Assembly (NCBI RefSeq): GCF_008642355.1
Contig: NZ_CP029193.1
Span: 7,216,001-7,280,000 of the forward strand
Length of the DNA stretch: 64,000 nt
From: Streptomyces venezuelae
GTDB taxonomy: Bacteria; Actinomycetota; Actinomycetes; Streptomycetales; Streptomycetaceae
Direction of reading: 5' to 3'
The first letter of the stretch is position 1. Every line of letters starts with the position of its first letter. This document shows, in pieces, positions 31,879 to 40,818 of the stretch. The notes under the pieces are model-generated. The model made no database searches and was not told the origin of the DNA. It was given only the letters and a program-made list of their open reading frames with translations. Made by a program: the position numbers and the translations under genes.

Positions 31879-33897
31879 ATGACAGCGACGACCGACGGAA
31901 GCACCGGAGCGGCCACGCCCCGCGCAGCCTCGGCCAGCCAGTCCACCGAAACCGTCCTTCCGATCGATACGACCGCGGCAGGCCCTCGCGAGGCCGCCGC
32001 GCGCGCCATGCGGCGCTCCACGGACTTCCTGCTCGCCCGGCAGGACGCCGAAGGCTGGTGGAAGGGCGACCTCGAGACCAATGTGACCATGGACGCCGAG
32101 GACCTCCTCCTGCGGCAGTTCCTCGGCATCAGGGACGAGGACACCACACGCGCCGCCGCGCTCTTCATCCGCGGTGAGCAGCGCGACGACGGCACCTGGG
32201 CCACGTTCTACGGCGGCCCCGGCGAACTCTCCACCACCATCGAGGCGTACGTCGCGCTGCGCCTGGCCGGCGACCGGCCCGACGAGCCCCACATGGCGAA
32301 GGCCTCCGCGTGGATCCGCGACCGGGGCGGCATCGCCGAGGCCCGCGTCTTCACCCGGATCTGGCTCGCCCTCTTCGGCTGGTGGAAGTGGGACGACCTG
32401 CCCGAACTCCCGCCGGAGCTCATCTACTTCCCCAAGTGGGTCCCGCTCAACATCTACGACTTCGGCTGCTGGGCGCGGCAGACGATAGTGCCGCTCACCA
32501 TCGTGTCCGCCAAGCGGCCCGTGCGTCCCGCGCCGTTCGCCCTGGACGAGCTGCACACCGACGCGCGCGTGCCCAACCCCTCCAAACCCCTTGCGCCTGT
32601 GGCGAGTTGGGACGGTCTCTTCCAGCGGCTCGACAAGGCGCTGCACGTCTACCACAAGGTCGCGCCGCGCCCGCTGCGCAGGGCCGCGATGAACAGCGCC
32701 GCCCGCTGGATCATCGAGCGGCAGGAGAACGACGGCTGCTGGGGCGGCATCCAGCCGCCCGCCGTCTACTCCGTCATCGCGCTGCACCTGCTCGGCTACG
32801 ACCTGGAACACCCCGTCCTGAAGGCCGGACTCGCCTCCCTCGACCGGTTCGCCGTGTGGCGCGAGGACGGCTCGCGGATGATCGAGGCCTGCCAGTCGCC
32901 CGTGTGGGACACCTGCCTGGCGACGATCGCGCTCGCGGACGCCGGAGTGCCCGCGGACCACCCGCAGCTGGTCAAGGCCGCCGACTGGATGCTCGGCGAG
33001 CAGATCGTGCGGCCCGGTGACTGGTCGGTGCGCAGGCCCGGTCTCACGCCCGGCGGCTGGGCGTTCGAGTTCCACAACGACAACTACCCCGACATCGACG
33101 ACACCGCGGAGGTCGCCCTCGCGCTGCGCCGGGTCGCGCACCCGGACAAGGCGCGCCTGGAGAACGCCATCGACCGCGGGGTCCGCTGGAACCTCGGCAT
33201 GCAGTCGAAGAACGGCGCCTGGGGAGCCTTCGACGTCGACAACACCAGCCCCTTCCCCAACCGGCTGCCGTTCTGCGACTTCGGCGAGGTCATCGACCCG
33301 CCGTCCGCCGACGTCACCGGGCACGTCGTGGAGATGCTCGCCGTCGAGGGGAAGTCCCACGACCCGCGCACCCGGCGCGGCATCGAGTGGCTCCTCGCCG
33401 AACAGGAGGAGAACGGCGCCTGGTTCGGACGCTGGGGCGTCAACTACATCTACGGCACGGGGTCGGTGGTGCCCGCCCTGATCACGGCCGGACTGCCCGC
33501 CTCGCACCCGGCGATCCGGCGCGCGGTGCGGTGGGTCGAGTCGGTGCAGAACGACGACGGCGGCTGGGGCGAGGACCTGCGCTCCTACCGCGACCGGGGC
33601 TGGGTCGGCCACGGCACGTCGTCCGCGTCGCAGACCGCGTGGGCGCTCCTCGCCCTCCTGTCGGCCGGCGAGCGCGAGGCGAAGTCGACGGAGCGGGGCA
33701 TCGCCTGGCTCGTCGACGCGCAGCGCGCGGACGGCTCGTGGGACGAGCCGTACTTCACCGGCACCGGCTTCCCCTGGGACTTCTCCATCAACTACCACCT
33801 GTACCGGCAGGTGTTCCCGCTCACCGCCCTCGGCAGGTACATCAACGGGGAGCCCTTCGCGGGCGGCTCCGACGCCCGCACCGCCAAGGGCAGCTGA
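31879..33897 (+). CDS. shc: Squalene-hopene cyclase
   Basis: 672 aa, normal length for the family. The catalytic DxDDT motif is DIDDT in YPDIDDTAEVALALRR. Several QW repeats are seen (QENDGCWGG, QSKNGAWGAF, QEENGAWFGRWG, QNDDGGWGED, QRADGSWDE). The enzyme protonates squalene and cyclises it to hopene/hopanol as a monotopic membrane protein. The first 45 residues are Thr/Ala-rich and poorly ordered, usual in Streptomyces. A good GAAGGGGA ribosome binding site precedes ATG 31879. Its stop overlaps the hpnG ATG (TGATG). Confidence 0.96.
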   Translation: MTATTDGSTGAATPRAASASQSTETVLPIDTTAAGPREAAARAMRRSTDFLLARQDAEGWWKGDLETNVTMDAEDLLLRQFLGIRDEDTTRAAALFIRGEQRDDGTWATFYGGPGELSTTIEAYVALRLAGDRPDEPHMAKASAWIRDRGGIAEARVFTRIWLALFGWWKWDDLPELPPELIYFPKWVPLNIYDFGCWARQTIVPLTIVSAKRPVRPAPFALDELHTDARVPNPSKPLAPVASWDGLFQRLDKALHVYHKVAPRPLRRAAMNSAARWIIERQENDGCWGGIQPPAVYSVIALHLLGYDLEHPVLKAGLASLDRFAVWREDGSRMIEACQSPVWDTCLATIALADAGVPADHPQLVKAADWMLGEQIVRPGDWSVRRPGLTPGGWAFEFHNDNYPDIDDTAEVALALRRVAHPDKARLENAIDRGVRWNLGMQSKNGAWGAFDVDNTSPFPNRLPFCDFGEVIDPPSADVTGHVVEMLAVEGKSHDPRTRRGIEWLLAEQEENGAWFGRWGVNYIYGTGSVVPALITAGLPASHPAIRRAVRWVESVQNDDGGWGEDLRSYRDRGWVGHGTSSASQTAWALLALLSAGEREAKSTERGIAWLVDAQRADGSWDEPYFTGTGFPWDFSINYHLYRQVFPLTALGRYINGEPFAGGSDARTAKGS

Positions 33898-34550
33898 TGG
33901 ACCGGAACCCGGCCCCACGGCCGGGCCCCGCCCCGCTGCTGATCGCCTGCGCGCTCGGCATCGAGCGCCTCGCCCTGCGCACCGGCGACCGCAAGGGCGC
34001 GCCGGGAGACATGACCGTGCTGCGCACCGGCATGGGCCCCAAGAACGCCGAGCGCGCCGTCACCGGGGCGCTCGGACAGCACACCCTGCGCGACGCGGCC
34101 GTACTGGCCACCGGCTTCTGCGCCGGACTCGCCCCCGGCATGCACCCCGGCGATCTCGTCGTCGCCGAGGAGACCAGGGACGCGCGCGGCAGCACCCCCT
34201 GTACGGGAACCGGGCTGCTGGTCGAGGAGCTGGTGCGGGCCCTGCCCGGCCGCACCGTGCACACCGGACCGCTCACCGGCTCCGACCACGTCGTCCGCGG
34301 TCCCGAGCGCGGCGCTCTCCTGGCCACGGGCGCGATCGCCGTGGACATGGAGTCCGCCGCGACGCTGCACGGTGCCGTACGCACCGGCCGACGGCCCGTT
34401 GCGGCCGTCCGGGTGGTCGTGGATGCCCCACAGCACGAACTCGTCCGCATCGGCACGGTGCGCGGTGGAATATCAGCTTTCCGTGTTCTTCGTGCCGTGC
34501 TCCCCGCTTTCTTTGAATGGCACCGTTCTTCGCTGCTCCCCCGGAGGTGA
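33897..34550 (+). CDS. hpnG: Hopanoid-associated nucleoside phosphorylase HpnG
   Basis: 217 aa phosphorylase/MTA-SAH nucleosidase-fold protein. Seen: VLRTGMGPKNAERAV, LATGFCAGLAPGMHPGDLVVA and the substrate-binding DMESAAT. HpnG removes adenine from adenosylhopane to give (phospho)ribosylhopane, the step between HpnH and side-chain maturation. The start overlaps the shc stop by one base, and hpnH follows after five bases. It is on the short side for the family but all core motifs are present. Confidence 0.85.
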   Translation: MDRNPAPRPGPAPLLIACALGIERLALRTGDRKGAPGDMTVLRTGMGPKNAERAVTGALGQHTLRDAAVLATGFCAGLAPGMHPGDLVVAEETRDARGSTPCTGTGLLVEELVRALPGRTVHTGPLTGSDHVVRGPERGALLATGAIAVDMESAATLHGAVRTGRRPVAAVRVVVDAPQHELVRIGTVRGGISAFRVLRAVLPAFFEWHRSSLLPRR

Positions 34551-34555
34551 GCCAG

Positions 34556-35578
34556 ATGGCCATGCCGCTTCGTCAGTCCATCAAGGTCGCTACGTATCTC
34601 TTTGAACAGAAGCTGCGCAAGCGCGACAAGTTCCCGCTGATCGTCGAATTGGAACCGCTCTTCGCCTGCAACCTGAAGTGTGAGGGCTGCGGGAAGATCC
34701 AGCATCCGGCCGGGGTGCTCAAGCAGCGCATGCCGGTGGCCCAGGCCGTGGGCGCCGTTCTCGAATCCGGTGCCCCCATGGTGTCCATCGCGGGCGGCGA
34801 GCCGCTGATGCACCCTCAGATCGACGAGATCGTGCGCCAGTTGGTGGCGCGGAAGAAGTACGTCTTCCTCTGCACCAACGCGATGCTGCTGCGCAAGAAG
34901 ATCGAGAAGTTCGAGCCCTCGCCGTATTTCGCGTTCGCCGTGCACATCGACGGAATGCGGGAGCGGCACGACGAGTCCGTCGCGAAGGAAGGCGTCTTCG
35001 ACGAGGCCGTGGCCGCCATCAAGGAGGCCAAGCGGCGCGGTTTCCGGGTCACCACCAATTCGACGTTCTTCAACACCGACACCCCGCAGACCATCATCGA
35101 GGTCCTCAACTTCCTCAACGACGACCTGCAGGTCGACGAGATGATGCTGTCGCCCGCCTACGCCTACGAGAAGGCGCCCGACCAGGAGCACTTCCTCGGT
35201 GTCGAGCAGACCCGCGAGCTCTTCAAGAAGGCCTTCGCGGGCGGCAACAGGCTGCGCTGGCGGCTCAACCACTCGCCGCTCTTCCTGGACTTCCTGGAGG
35301 GCAAGGCGGACTTCCCGTGCACCGCGTGGGCCATCCCGAACTACTCGCTGTTCGGCTGGCAGCGCCCGTGCTACCTGATGAGCGACGGGTACGTCCCCAC
35401 GTACCGCCAGCTCATCGAGGAGACCGACTGGGACAAGTACGGTCGCGGCAAGGACCCGCGCTGCGCCAACTGCATGGCGCACTGCGGTTACGAACCGACG
35501 GCGGTCCTCGCCACCATGGGCTCCCTCAAGGAGTCCATCCGCGCGGCCCGCGAGACGGTCTCCGGAAACCGCGGGTGA
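34556..35578 (+). CDS. hpnH: Adenosyl-hopene transferase HpnH (radical SAM)
   Basis: 340 aa. The radical-SAM cluster motif CxxxCxxC is CNLKCEGC, near residue 38. The C-terminal Cys group CANCMAHCGYEP probably belongs to the HpnH-type auxiliary domain. The enzyme adds the 5'-deoxyadenosyl radical to diploptene to form adenosylhopane. GGAGG lies eight bases before ATG 34556; an earlier ATG (34517) inside hpnG gives a non-conserved extension. A perfect 15-bp hairpin follows directly. Confidence 0.94.
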   Translation: MAMPLRQSIKVATYLFEQKLRKRDKFPLIVELEPLFACNLKCEGCGKIQHPAGVLKQRMPVAQAVGAVLESGAPMVSIAGGEPLMHPQIDEIVRQLVARKKYVFLCTNAMLLRKKIEKFEPSPYFAFAVHIDGMRERHDESVAKEGVFDEAVAAIKEAKRRGFRVTTNSTFFNTDTPQTIIEVLNFLNDDLQVDEMMLSPAYAYEKAPDQEHFLGVEQTRELFKKAFAGGNRLRWRLNHSPLFLDFLEGKADFPCTAWAIPNYSLFGWQRPCYLMSDGYVPTYRQLIEETDWDKYGRGKDPRCANCMAHCGYEPTAVLATMGSLKESIRAARETVSGNRG

Positions 35579-35586
35579 CGTGATGA

Positions 35587-35621
35587 CCTCCCGGAGGCCC
35601 GTTTCCCGGGCCTCCGGGAGG
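35587..35621 (+). terminator. Perfect 15-bp hairpin between hpnH and dxs
   Basis: Arms CCTCCCGGAGGCCCG (35587-35601) and its exact complement (35607-35621) with a TTTCC loop, eight bases after the hpnH stop and 25 bases before the dxs start. It looks like an intrinsic terminator or attenuator in the middle of the hopanoid gene set. Confidence 0.7.
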
Positions 35622-35646
35622 GATCAACCAGAGAGGGGGCTCGAGC

Positions 35647-37575
35647 ATGACCATTCTCGACACCATCAGGGGGCCACGGGACCTGAAGGGGCTCTCCGGG
35701 GCGGAGCTCGACGAACTGGCAGGGGAGATCAGGGAGTTCCTGGTGCACGCGGTCGCCAGGACGGGAGGCCATCTCGGCCCCAATCTGGGGGTGGTGGAGC
35801 TCTCCATCGCCCTGCACCGCGTCTTCGAGTCGCCGGTCGACCGGCTCGTGTGGGACACCGGCCACCAGAGCTACGTGCACAAACTGCTCACCGGGCGTCA
35901 GGACTTCTCCAAACTCCGCGGCAAGGGCGGCCTCTCCGGCTACCCCTCGCGCGAGGAGTCCGAGCACGACATCGTCGAGAACAGCCACGCGTCGACCGCG
36001 CTCGGCTGGGCGGACGGCCTCGCCAAGGCGCGGCAGGTCCTCGGCGAGCGCGGCCACGTCGTCGCCGTCATCGGGGACGGCGCGCTCACCGGCGGCATGG
36101 CCTGGGAGGCGCTGAACAACATCGCGGCCGCGAAGAACCGGCCGTTGATCATCGTCGTCAACGACAACGAACGCTCGTACGCGCCCACCATCGGCGGCCT
36201 CGCCAACCACCTCGCGACGCTCCGCACGACCGACGGCTACGAGCGCGTCCTCGCCTGGGGCAAGGACATCCTGCAGCGCACACCCCTCGTGGGGCAGACG
36301 CTGTACGAGTCGCTGCACGGCGCCAAGAAGGGGTTCAAGGACGCGTTCGCGCCGCAGGGCATGTTCGAGGACCTGGGGCTCAAGTACGTCGGGCCGATCG
36401 ACGGGCACGACATCGGAGCCGTCGAGTCGGCCCTGCGCCGGGCGAAGCGCTTCCACGGCCCCGTCATCGTCCACTGTCTCACCGAGAAGGGCCGCGGCTA
36501 CGAACCCGCGCTCGCCGACGAGGCGGACCGCTTCCACACCGTCGGCGTCATGGACCCGCTCACCTGCGAACCGCTCGCGCCGTCCAACGGCCCGTCCTGG
36601 ACCTCGGTGTTCGGGGACGAGATCGTCCGCATCGGCGCCGAGCGCGAGGACGTCGTCGCCATCACCGCGGCCATGCTGGGCCCGGTCGGCCTGACGAAGT
36701 TCGCGGCGGCCCACCCCGACCGGGTGTGGGACGTCGGCATCGCCGAGCAGCACGCCGCCGTGTCGGCCGCCGGGCTCGCCACGGGCGGCCTGCACCCGGT
36801 CGTCGCCGTGTACGCCACGTTCCTCAACCGCGCCTTCGACCAGCTCCTGATGGACGTGGCGCTGCACCGGTGCGGGGTCACGTTCGTGCTCGACCGGGCC
36901 GGGGTCACCGGTGTCGACGGCGCCTCGCACAACGGCATGTGGGACATGTCGATCCTCCAGGTCGTGCCGGGGCTGCGGATCGCCGCGCCACGCGACGCCG
37001 ACCAGCTGAGGGCGCAGCTGCGGGAAGCGGTCGCCGTGGACGACGCGCCGACGCTCCTGCGGTTCCCCAAGGAGTCGGTGGGGCCCGCGATCCCGGCCGT
37101 GGGCCGGGTCGGCGGCATGGACGTCCTGCTCCAGGAGTCGGACGCGGAAGGCGAGGCGGGCGCGGATGTGCTGCTCGTCGCCGTCGGGGTGATGGCGCCG
37201 GTCTGTCTGCAGGCCGCCGAGCTGCTCCGGGAGCGCGGTCTGCGCTGCACCGTCGTCGACCCGCGCTGGGTCAAGCCCGTCGACCCGGAGCTGCCCGGCC
37301 TCGCCGCACGGCACCGCCTCGTCGCCGTCGTCGAGGACAACAGCCGCGCCTCCGGGGTCGGCGCGGCGGTCGCGCTCGCGCTCGGCGACGCCGAAGTCGA
37401 CGTACCGGTACGGCGGTTCGGCATCCCCGAACAGTTCCTGGCGCACGCCAAGCGGGGCGAGGTCCTCGCCGACCTGGGGCTCACCCCCGTCGAGATCGCC
37501 GGCCGCGTCAGCGCCACGCTGACCGCCGACCGGGGCGCGCACCAGCAGGGTCCAGGCAAGGAGTACACCGTATGA
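35647..37575 (+). CDS. dxs: 1-deoxy-D-xylulose-5-phosphate synthase
   Basis: 642 aa, full length. The thiamine-diphosphate motif is [16 protein letters not shown]. The N-terminal [18 protein letters not shown] and the transketolase middle domain ([30 protein letters not shown]) are intact, followed by the C-terminal domain. It makes DXP from pyruvate and glyceraldehyde-3-phosphate, the first step of the MEP pathway. Streptomyces usually has another dxs elsewhere, so this copy is probably dedicated to hopanoid supply. The ATG overlap at its end couples it to the aminotransferase. Confidence 0.96.
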   Translation: MTILDTIRGPRDLKGLSGAELDELAGEIREFLVHAVARTGGHLGPNLGVVELSIALHRVFESPVDRLVWDTGHQSYVHKLLTGRQDFSKLRGKGGLSGYPSREESEHDIVENSHASTALGWADGLAKARQVLGERGHVVAVIGDGALTGGMAWEALNNIAAAKNRPLIIVVNDNERSYAPTIGGLANHLATLRTTDGYERVLAWGKDILQRTPLVGQTLYESLHGAKKGFKDAFAPQGMFEDLGLKYVGPIDGHDIGAVESALRRAKRFHGPVIVHCLTEKGRGYEPALADEADRFHTVGVMDPLTCEPLAPSNGPSWTSVFGDEIVRIGAEREDVVAITAAMLGPVGLTKFAAAHPDRVWDVGIAEQHAAVSAAGLATGGLHPVVAVYATFLNRAFDQLLMDVALHRCGVTFVLDRAGVTGVDGASHNGMWDMSILQVVPGLRIAAPRDADQLRAQLREAVAVDDAPTLLRFPKESVGPAIPAVGRVGGMDVLLQESDAEGEAGADVLLVAVGVMAPVCLQAAELLRERGLRCTVVDPRWVKPVDPELPGLAARHRLVAVVEDNSRASGVGAAVALALGDAEVDVPVRRFGIPEQFLAHAKRGEVLADLGLTPVEIAGRVSATLTADRGAHQQGPGKEYTV

Positions 37576-38981
37576 CCAAGGGGCTCGACACCGAGGGCGC
37601 CAAGGAGTTCAACCTCGGCAGACTGCTGGCCGAGCGGGGCGCCGAACGGTACGAACTGCACACCCGGCACCTCAACCACCAGCTGCCGCGCATGCTGCAC
37701 ACCATCGGCTTCGACAAGGTCTACGAACGGGCCGAGGGCGCGTACTTCTGGGACGCGGAGGGCAACGACTACCTCGACATGCTCGCGGGCTTCGGCGTCA
37801 TGGGTCTCGGCAGGCACCACCCGGTCGTCCGAAAGGCGCTGCACGACGTCCTCGACGCCTCGCTCGCCGACCTCACCCGCTTCGACTGCCAGCCGCTGCC
37901 CGGCCTGCTCGCCGAGCAACTGCTCGGGCACAGCCCGCACCTGGACCGGGTCTTCTTCGGCAACAGTGGCACCGAGGCGGTCGAGACGGCTCTGAAGTTC
38001 GCCCGCTACGCGACCGGCAGGCCGCGGGTGCTCTACTGCTCGCACGCCTTCCACGGGCTCACCACCGGCTCCCTCTCCGTCAACGGCGAGGCCGGTTTCC
38101 GGGACGGCTTCGCGCCGCTGCTGCCCGACACCGCGGTCCCGCTCGGCGACCTGGACGCGCTCGCCGCGGAGCTGAGGAAGGGCGACGTCGCCGGGCTGAT
38201 CGTCGAACCCATCCAGGGCAAGGGCGTGCACGAGACCCCGCCCGGCTATCTGCGCGCCGCGCAGGAGCTGCTCCACCGCCACAAGGCGCTCCTGATCGCC
38301 GACGAGGTGCAGACCGGTCTCGGCAGGACCGGCGACTTCTACGCCTACCAGCACGAGGAGGGCGTCGAGCCCGACCTGGTCTGCGTCGCCAAGGCGTTGT
38401 CCGGCGGCTACGTGCCGGTCGGCGCGACCCTGGGCAAGGACTGGATCTTCAAGAAGGTCTACTCCTCGATGGACCGGGTGCTCGTGCACTCGGCGAGCTT
38501 CGGCTCCAACGCGCAGGCCATGGCGGCGGGGCTCGCCGTGCTCTCGGTGCTGGAGAACGAGAAGGTCGTCGAGAACGCCCGGGTGACGGGTGAGCTCCTC
38601 AAGTCCCGGCTCGCCGCCCTCGTCGGCCGCTACGAGCTGCTGAGCGAGGTGCGCGGCCGGGGGCTGATGATCGGCATCGAGTTCGGGCGCCCCAAGTCGC
38701 TCAAGCTGCGCGGCCGGTGGACGATGCTGCAGGCGGCCCGCAAGGGACTCTTCGCGCAGATGGTCGTCGTACCGCTGCTGCAGAAGCACCGCATCCTCAC
38801 CCAGGTCTCCGGGGACCACCTGGAGGTCATCAAGCTGATCCCGCCGCTGACCGTGGGGGAGCGGGAGGTGGACCGCTTCGTGGACGCCTTCACCGCGGTG
38901 ATGGAGGACGCGCACAGCGGCGGCGGACTGATGTGGGACTTCGGCAGGACGCTGGTGAAGCAGGCGGTCGCGAACCGGTAG
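37572..38981 (+). CDS. Class III aminotransferase, hopanoid-associated (HpnO-like)
   Basis: 469 aa PLP enzyme of fold type I, class III (ornithine/acetylornithine aminotransferase group). Seen: [20 protein letters not shown], the Asp motif [15 protein letters not shown], and the PLP lysine in [15 protein letters not shown]. In other bacteria HpnO converts ribosylhopane to aminobacteriohopanetriol, and the location in this operon, overlapping dxs by four bases, supports that role. Some class III members make other amines, so the hopanoid role rests on context. Last gene of the hopanoid set; followed by the XRE operator. Confidence 0.87.
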   Translation: MTKGLDTEGAKEFNLGRLLAERGAERYELHTRHLNHQLPRMLHTIGFDKVYERAEGAYFWDAEGNDYLDMLAGFGVMGLGRHHPVVRKALHDVLDASLADLTRFDCQPLPGLLAEQLLGHSPHLDRVFFGNSGTEAVETALKFARYATGRPRVLYCSHAFHGLTTGSLSVNGEAGFRDGFAPLLPDTAVPLGDLDALAAELRKGDVAGLIVEPIQGKGVHETPPGYLRAAQELLHRHKALLIADEVQTGLGRTGDFYAYQHEEGVEPDLVCVAKALSGGYVPVGATLGKDWIFKKVYSSMDRVLVHSASFGSNAQAMAAGLAVLSVLENEKVVENARVTGELLKSRLAALVGRYELLSEVRGRGLMIGIEFGRPKSLKLRGRWTMLQAARKGLFAQMVVVPLLQKHRILTQVSGDHLEVIKLIPPLTVGEREVDRFVDAFTAVMEDAHSGGGLMWDFGRTLVKQAVANR

Positions 38982-39006
38982 ACCGGGGGAGGCGACCAGT
39001 CCTTTT

Positions 39007-39041
39007 TGCCTCTCGGGCAAGAAAGTTGCCCGAGAGGCAAG
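39007..39041. promoter_or_regulatory. Doubled palindromic operator upstream of the XRE-cupin regulator
   Basis: TTGCCTCTCGGGCAA (39007-39021) and TTGCCCGAGAGGCAA (39027-39041) are exact reverse complements separated by GAAAG. Each arm is itself TTGCC-N5-GGCAA, so there are four half-sites on two helical turns, centres 20 bases apart. This is better explained as a tandem operator for the regulator starting 20 bases downstream than as a terminator, although as RNA it would also form a 15-bp hairpin after the hopanoid operon. Confidence 0.65.
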
Positions 39042-39060
39042 GCTCTGACTCAATCAAGAC

Positions 39061-39696
39061 ATGAGCCCTGCCGAGCCCAAGGAGCCCGCGCCGCCGCCCG
39101 AGGCGGCCGAAGCGCTCCCCGCCGTGGCGCCCCAGCTGCGTGAACTGCGCCGCCGCGCCTCCCTGACCCTGGAGGCCGCCGCCCGCACGGCCGGGCTCTC
39201 GCCCGCCCACCTCTCCCGCCTGGAGACCGGGCAGCGCCAGCCCTCGCTGCCGATGCTGCTCACGCTCGCACGCGTCTACGGTACGACGGTCTCGGAGCTC
39301 CTCGGCGAGACGGTCGCGGACCGGGACGCGGTCGTCCGCGCGTCGGACATGGAACCGACCGCGGCCGGCGGCTGGACCTACTGGCAGGCGGGCGCCCCGG
39401 GCCGCGGCATGCAGGCACTGCGCGTGCACGTGCCGCACGGGGCGCAGGGCGACATCGTGCGCGTCCACCCCGGTGAGGAGTGGCTGTACGTCCTGAAGGG
39501 GCGGCTGCGGCTGCACCTGGGGGACACCGCGCACCTCCTCGGGCCGGGGGACAGCGCGCACTTCGACTCGCTGACCCCGCACCGGATCGCCGCCGCCGAC
39601 CCGGGTGGCGCCGATCTCCTCTTCGTCCACACGCTGCTGCAGAGCCCCGCCACCGCGCTGTGCCTCGGCGGCCCCACTCAGGGAGACCCGACATGA
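39061..39696 (+). CDS. XRE-family transcriptional regulator with C-terminal cupin domain
   Basis: 211 aa. Helix-turn-helix at residues 20-80 (LRELRRRASLTLEAAARTAGLSPAHLSRLETGQRQPS), cupin_2 domain at about 125-200 (VHPGEEWLYVLKGRLRLHLG...LGPGDSAHFDSLTPHRI). Members of this group sense small metabolites through the cupin pocket. No ribosome binding site precedes the ATG, so the mRNA is probably leaderless, and the doubled operator ends 19 bases upstream, implying autoregulation. It overlaps a DUF6126 gene by four bases. The neighbouring operator could also influence the upstream hopanoid transcript. Confidence 0.87.
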   Translation: MSPAEPKEPAPPPEAAEALPAVAPQLRELRRRASLTLEAAARTAGLSPAHLSRLETGQRQPSLPMLLTLARVYGTTVSELLGETVADRDAVVRASDMEPTAAGGWTYWQAGAPGRGMQALRVHVPHGAQGDIVRVHPGEEWLYVLKGRLRLHLGDTAHLLGPGDSAHFDSLTPHRIAAADPGGADLLFVHTLLQSPATALCLGGPTQGDPT

Positions 39697-39866
39697 CGGA
39701 ACCGGAACAGCAGGGCCCTGTTCAGCCGGAGCGGCCCGCCCGCAACACCATGGAGGAGAAGTTTCCCCGCGGGCTCTGGGTCCGTCTGATCATCTATGTG
39801 GCGGTCGGCCACGTCTTCGCGGCCTTCCTCTACCTGCTGTTCGAGGTGGGCGCGAACAGCAAGTAG
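39693..39866 (+). CDS. DUF6126-like small membrane protein
   Basis: 57 aa, one membrane helix at about residues 28-50 (GLWVRLIIYVAVGHVFAAFLYLLF), acidic hydrophilic N-terminus. It overlaps the XRE-cupin stop (ATGA). From memory, DUF6126 proteins are regularly paired with XRE-cupin regulators in Streptomyces, so the two probably form a functional unit, for example membrane anchoring or signalling to the regulator. Function unknown. Confidence 0.72.
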   Translation: MTEPEQQGPVQPERPARNTMEEKFPRGLWVRLIIYVAVGHVFAAFLYLLFEVGANSK

Positions 39867-39882
39867 CGGCCGGGCCCATGGC

Positions 39883-40707
39883 TCAGTCGAGGAGACGCTC
39901 GCGCAGCCGCTCGCGCGTCTCGGGGCTGAGCTTCAGACCCGTCGAGAGGTACGTGTCCACGTCGCCCCAGGTCTCCTCGATCGTCTCGTACGCCACCGCC
40001 AGGTACTCGGCGCGGGCGTCGAAGAGCGGGTCGAGGAGCTCCATGACCTCGGGCGACATCGCGTTCGGTGAGCTGTCGGAGCGGTGCACCTTGTAGCGGC
40101 GGTGCTTCACGTTCGACTTGAGGTAGTCCGCCTCGATCGCGTCACGCTCCACGCCCACGGCGAGGAGCGTGACGGCTATGGACAGGCCCGCGCGGTCCTT
40201 GCCCGCCGCGCAGTGCATCAGGGCGGGCACGCTGTCCTCGGCGAGCGCGTGCAGCACCTTGCTATGCTCGGCGGTGCGCTCCTTGATGATCGCCCGGTAC
40301 GCGGCGCCCATCCGGTCGGCGCCCCTGCCGTCGGAGAGGATCGAGCGCAGCTGGTCGAGGTCGCCGTCGCGCACCATCTTCCAGAACTCGGCGCCGTCGG
40401 CCGGGTCGGTCAGCGGCAGATTCACGTTGCGCACGCCGGGCAGCTCGATGTCGGGGCCCTCGAGGCGCTGGTCGGCGGCGTTGCGGAAGTCGAAGATCGT
40501 GTGCAGGCCCAGCGACGCGAGGAACGCGGCGTCCTCCGCGGTGGCGTGCGCCAGGTGGCCGCTGCGGAAGAGCACGCCCCGGCGCACGTGCCGGCCGTCC
40601 ACGGTCGGCAGCTCGCCCACGTCACGGAAGTTGCGCACTCCGGCGAGGTCGGGCTCCGACAGCTCCACCAGTGCTGCCAGCTCTGTCGGCGGGGACTCCT
40701 GCGTCAC
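39883..40707 (-). CDS. Tyrosine-protein phosphatase (PtpB-like, Y_phosphatase3)
   Basis: 274 aa. The CX5R catalytic loop is in MHCAAGKDRAGLS. The N-terminal LAGVRNFRDVGELP and LFRSGHLAHAT motifs are those of secreted-type actinobacterial PtpB/triple-specificity phosphatases, which act on phosphotyrosine, phosphoserine/threonine or phosphoinositides. Start GTG 40707 is chosen because GAGGAG lies five bases before it; GTG 40713 overlaps that site. No signal peptide. It is convergent with the DUF6126 gene. Confidence 0.88.
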   Translation of the reverse strand: MTQESPPTELAALVELSEPDLAGVRNFRDVGELPTVDGRHVRRGVLFRSGHLAHATAEDAAFLASLGLHTIFDFRNAADQRLEGPDIELPGVRNVNLPLTDPADGAEFWKMVRDGDLDQLRSILSDGRGADRMGAAYRAIIKERTAEHSKVLHALAEDSVPALMHCAAGKDRAGLSIAVTLLAVGVERDAIEADYLKSNVKHRRYKVHRSDSSPNAMSPEVMELLDPLFDARAEYLAVAYETIEETWGDVDTYLSTGLKLSPETRERLRERLLD

Positions 40708-40818
40708 GGGCACTCCTCGGACTCTGCGCCGGCGCGGCTCGCCGGTAGATGCGTCTTTGACGATACGACATGGCTTCCCGGAGCGATCAAGTCCCGGCGG
40801 AGGCCTTCTCGTGACGCG

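Noticed and set aside
31201-33918. 905-codon minus-strand frame opposite shc
   Set aside because: Antisense shadow typical of high-GC DNA. shc on the plus strand has all catalytic and QW motifs.
39007-39041. Hairpin as a plain terminator of the hopanoid operon
   Set aside because: Each arm is itself a palindrome TTGCC-N5-GGCAA and the element abuts a leaderless regulator gene, so an operator is the better primary explanation, although termination is not excluded.
35488-39053. Long minus-strand frames opposite dxs and the aminotransferase
   Set aside because: Low-complexity Val/Gly/Arg/Asp composition with no domain; the plus-strand genes are clear.
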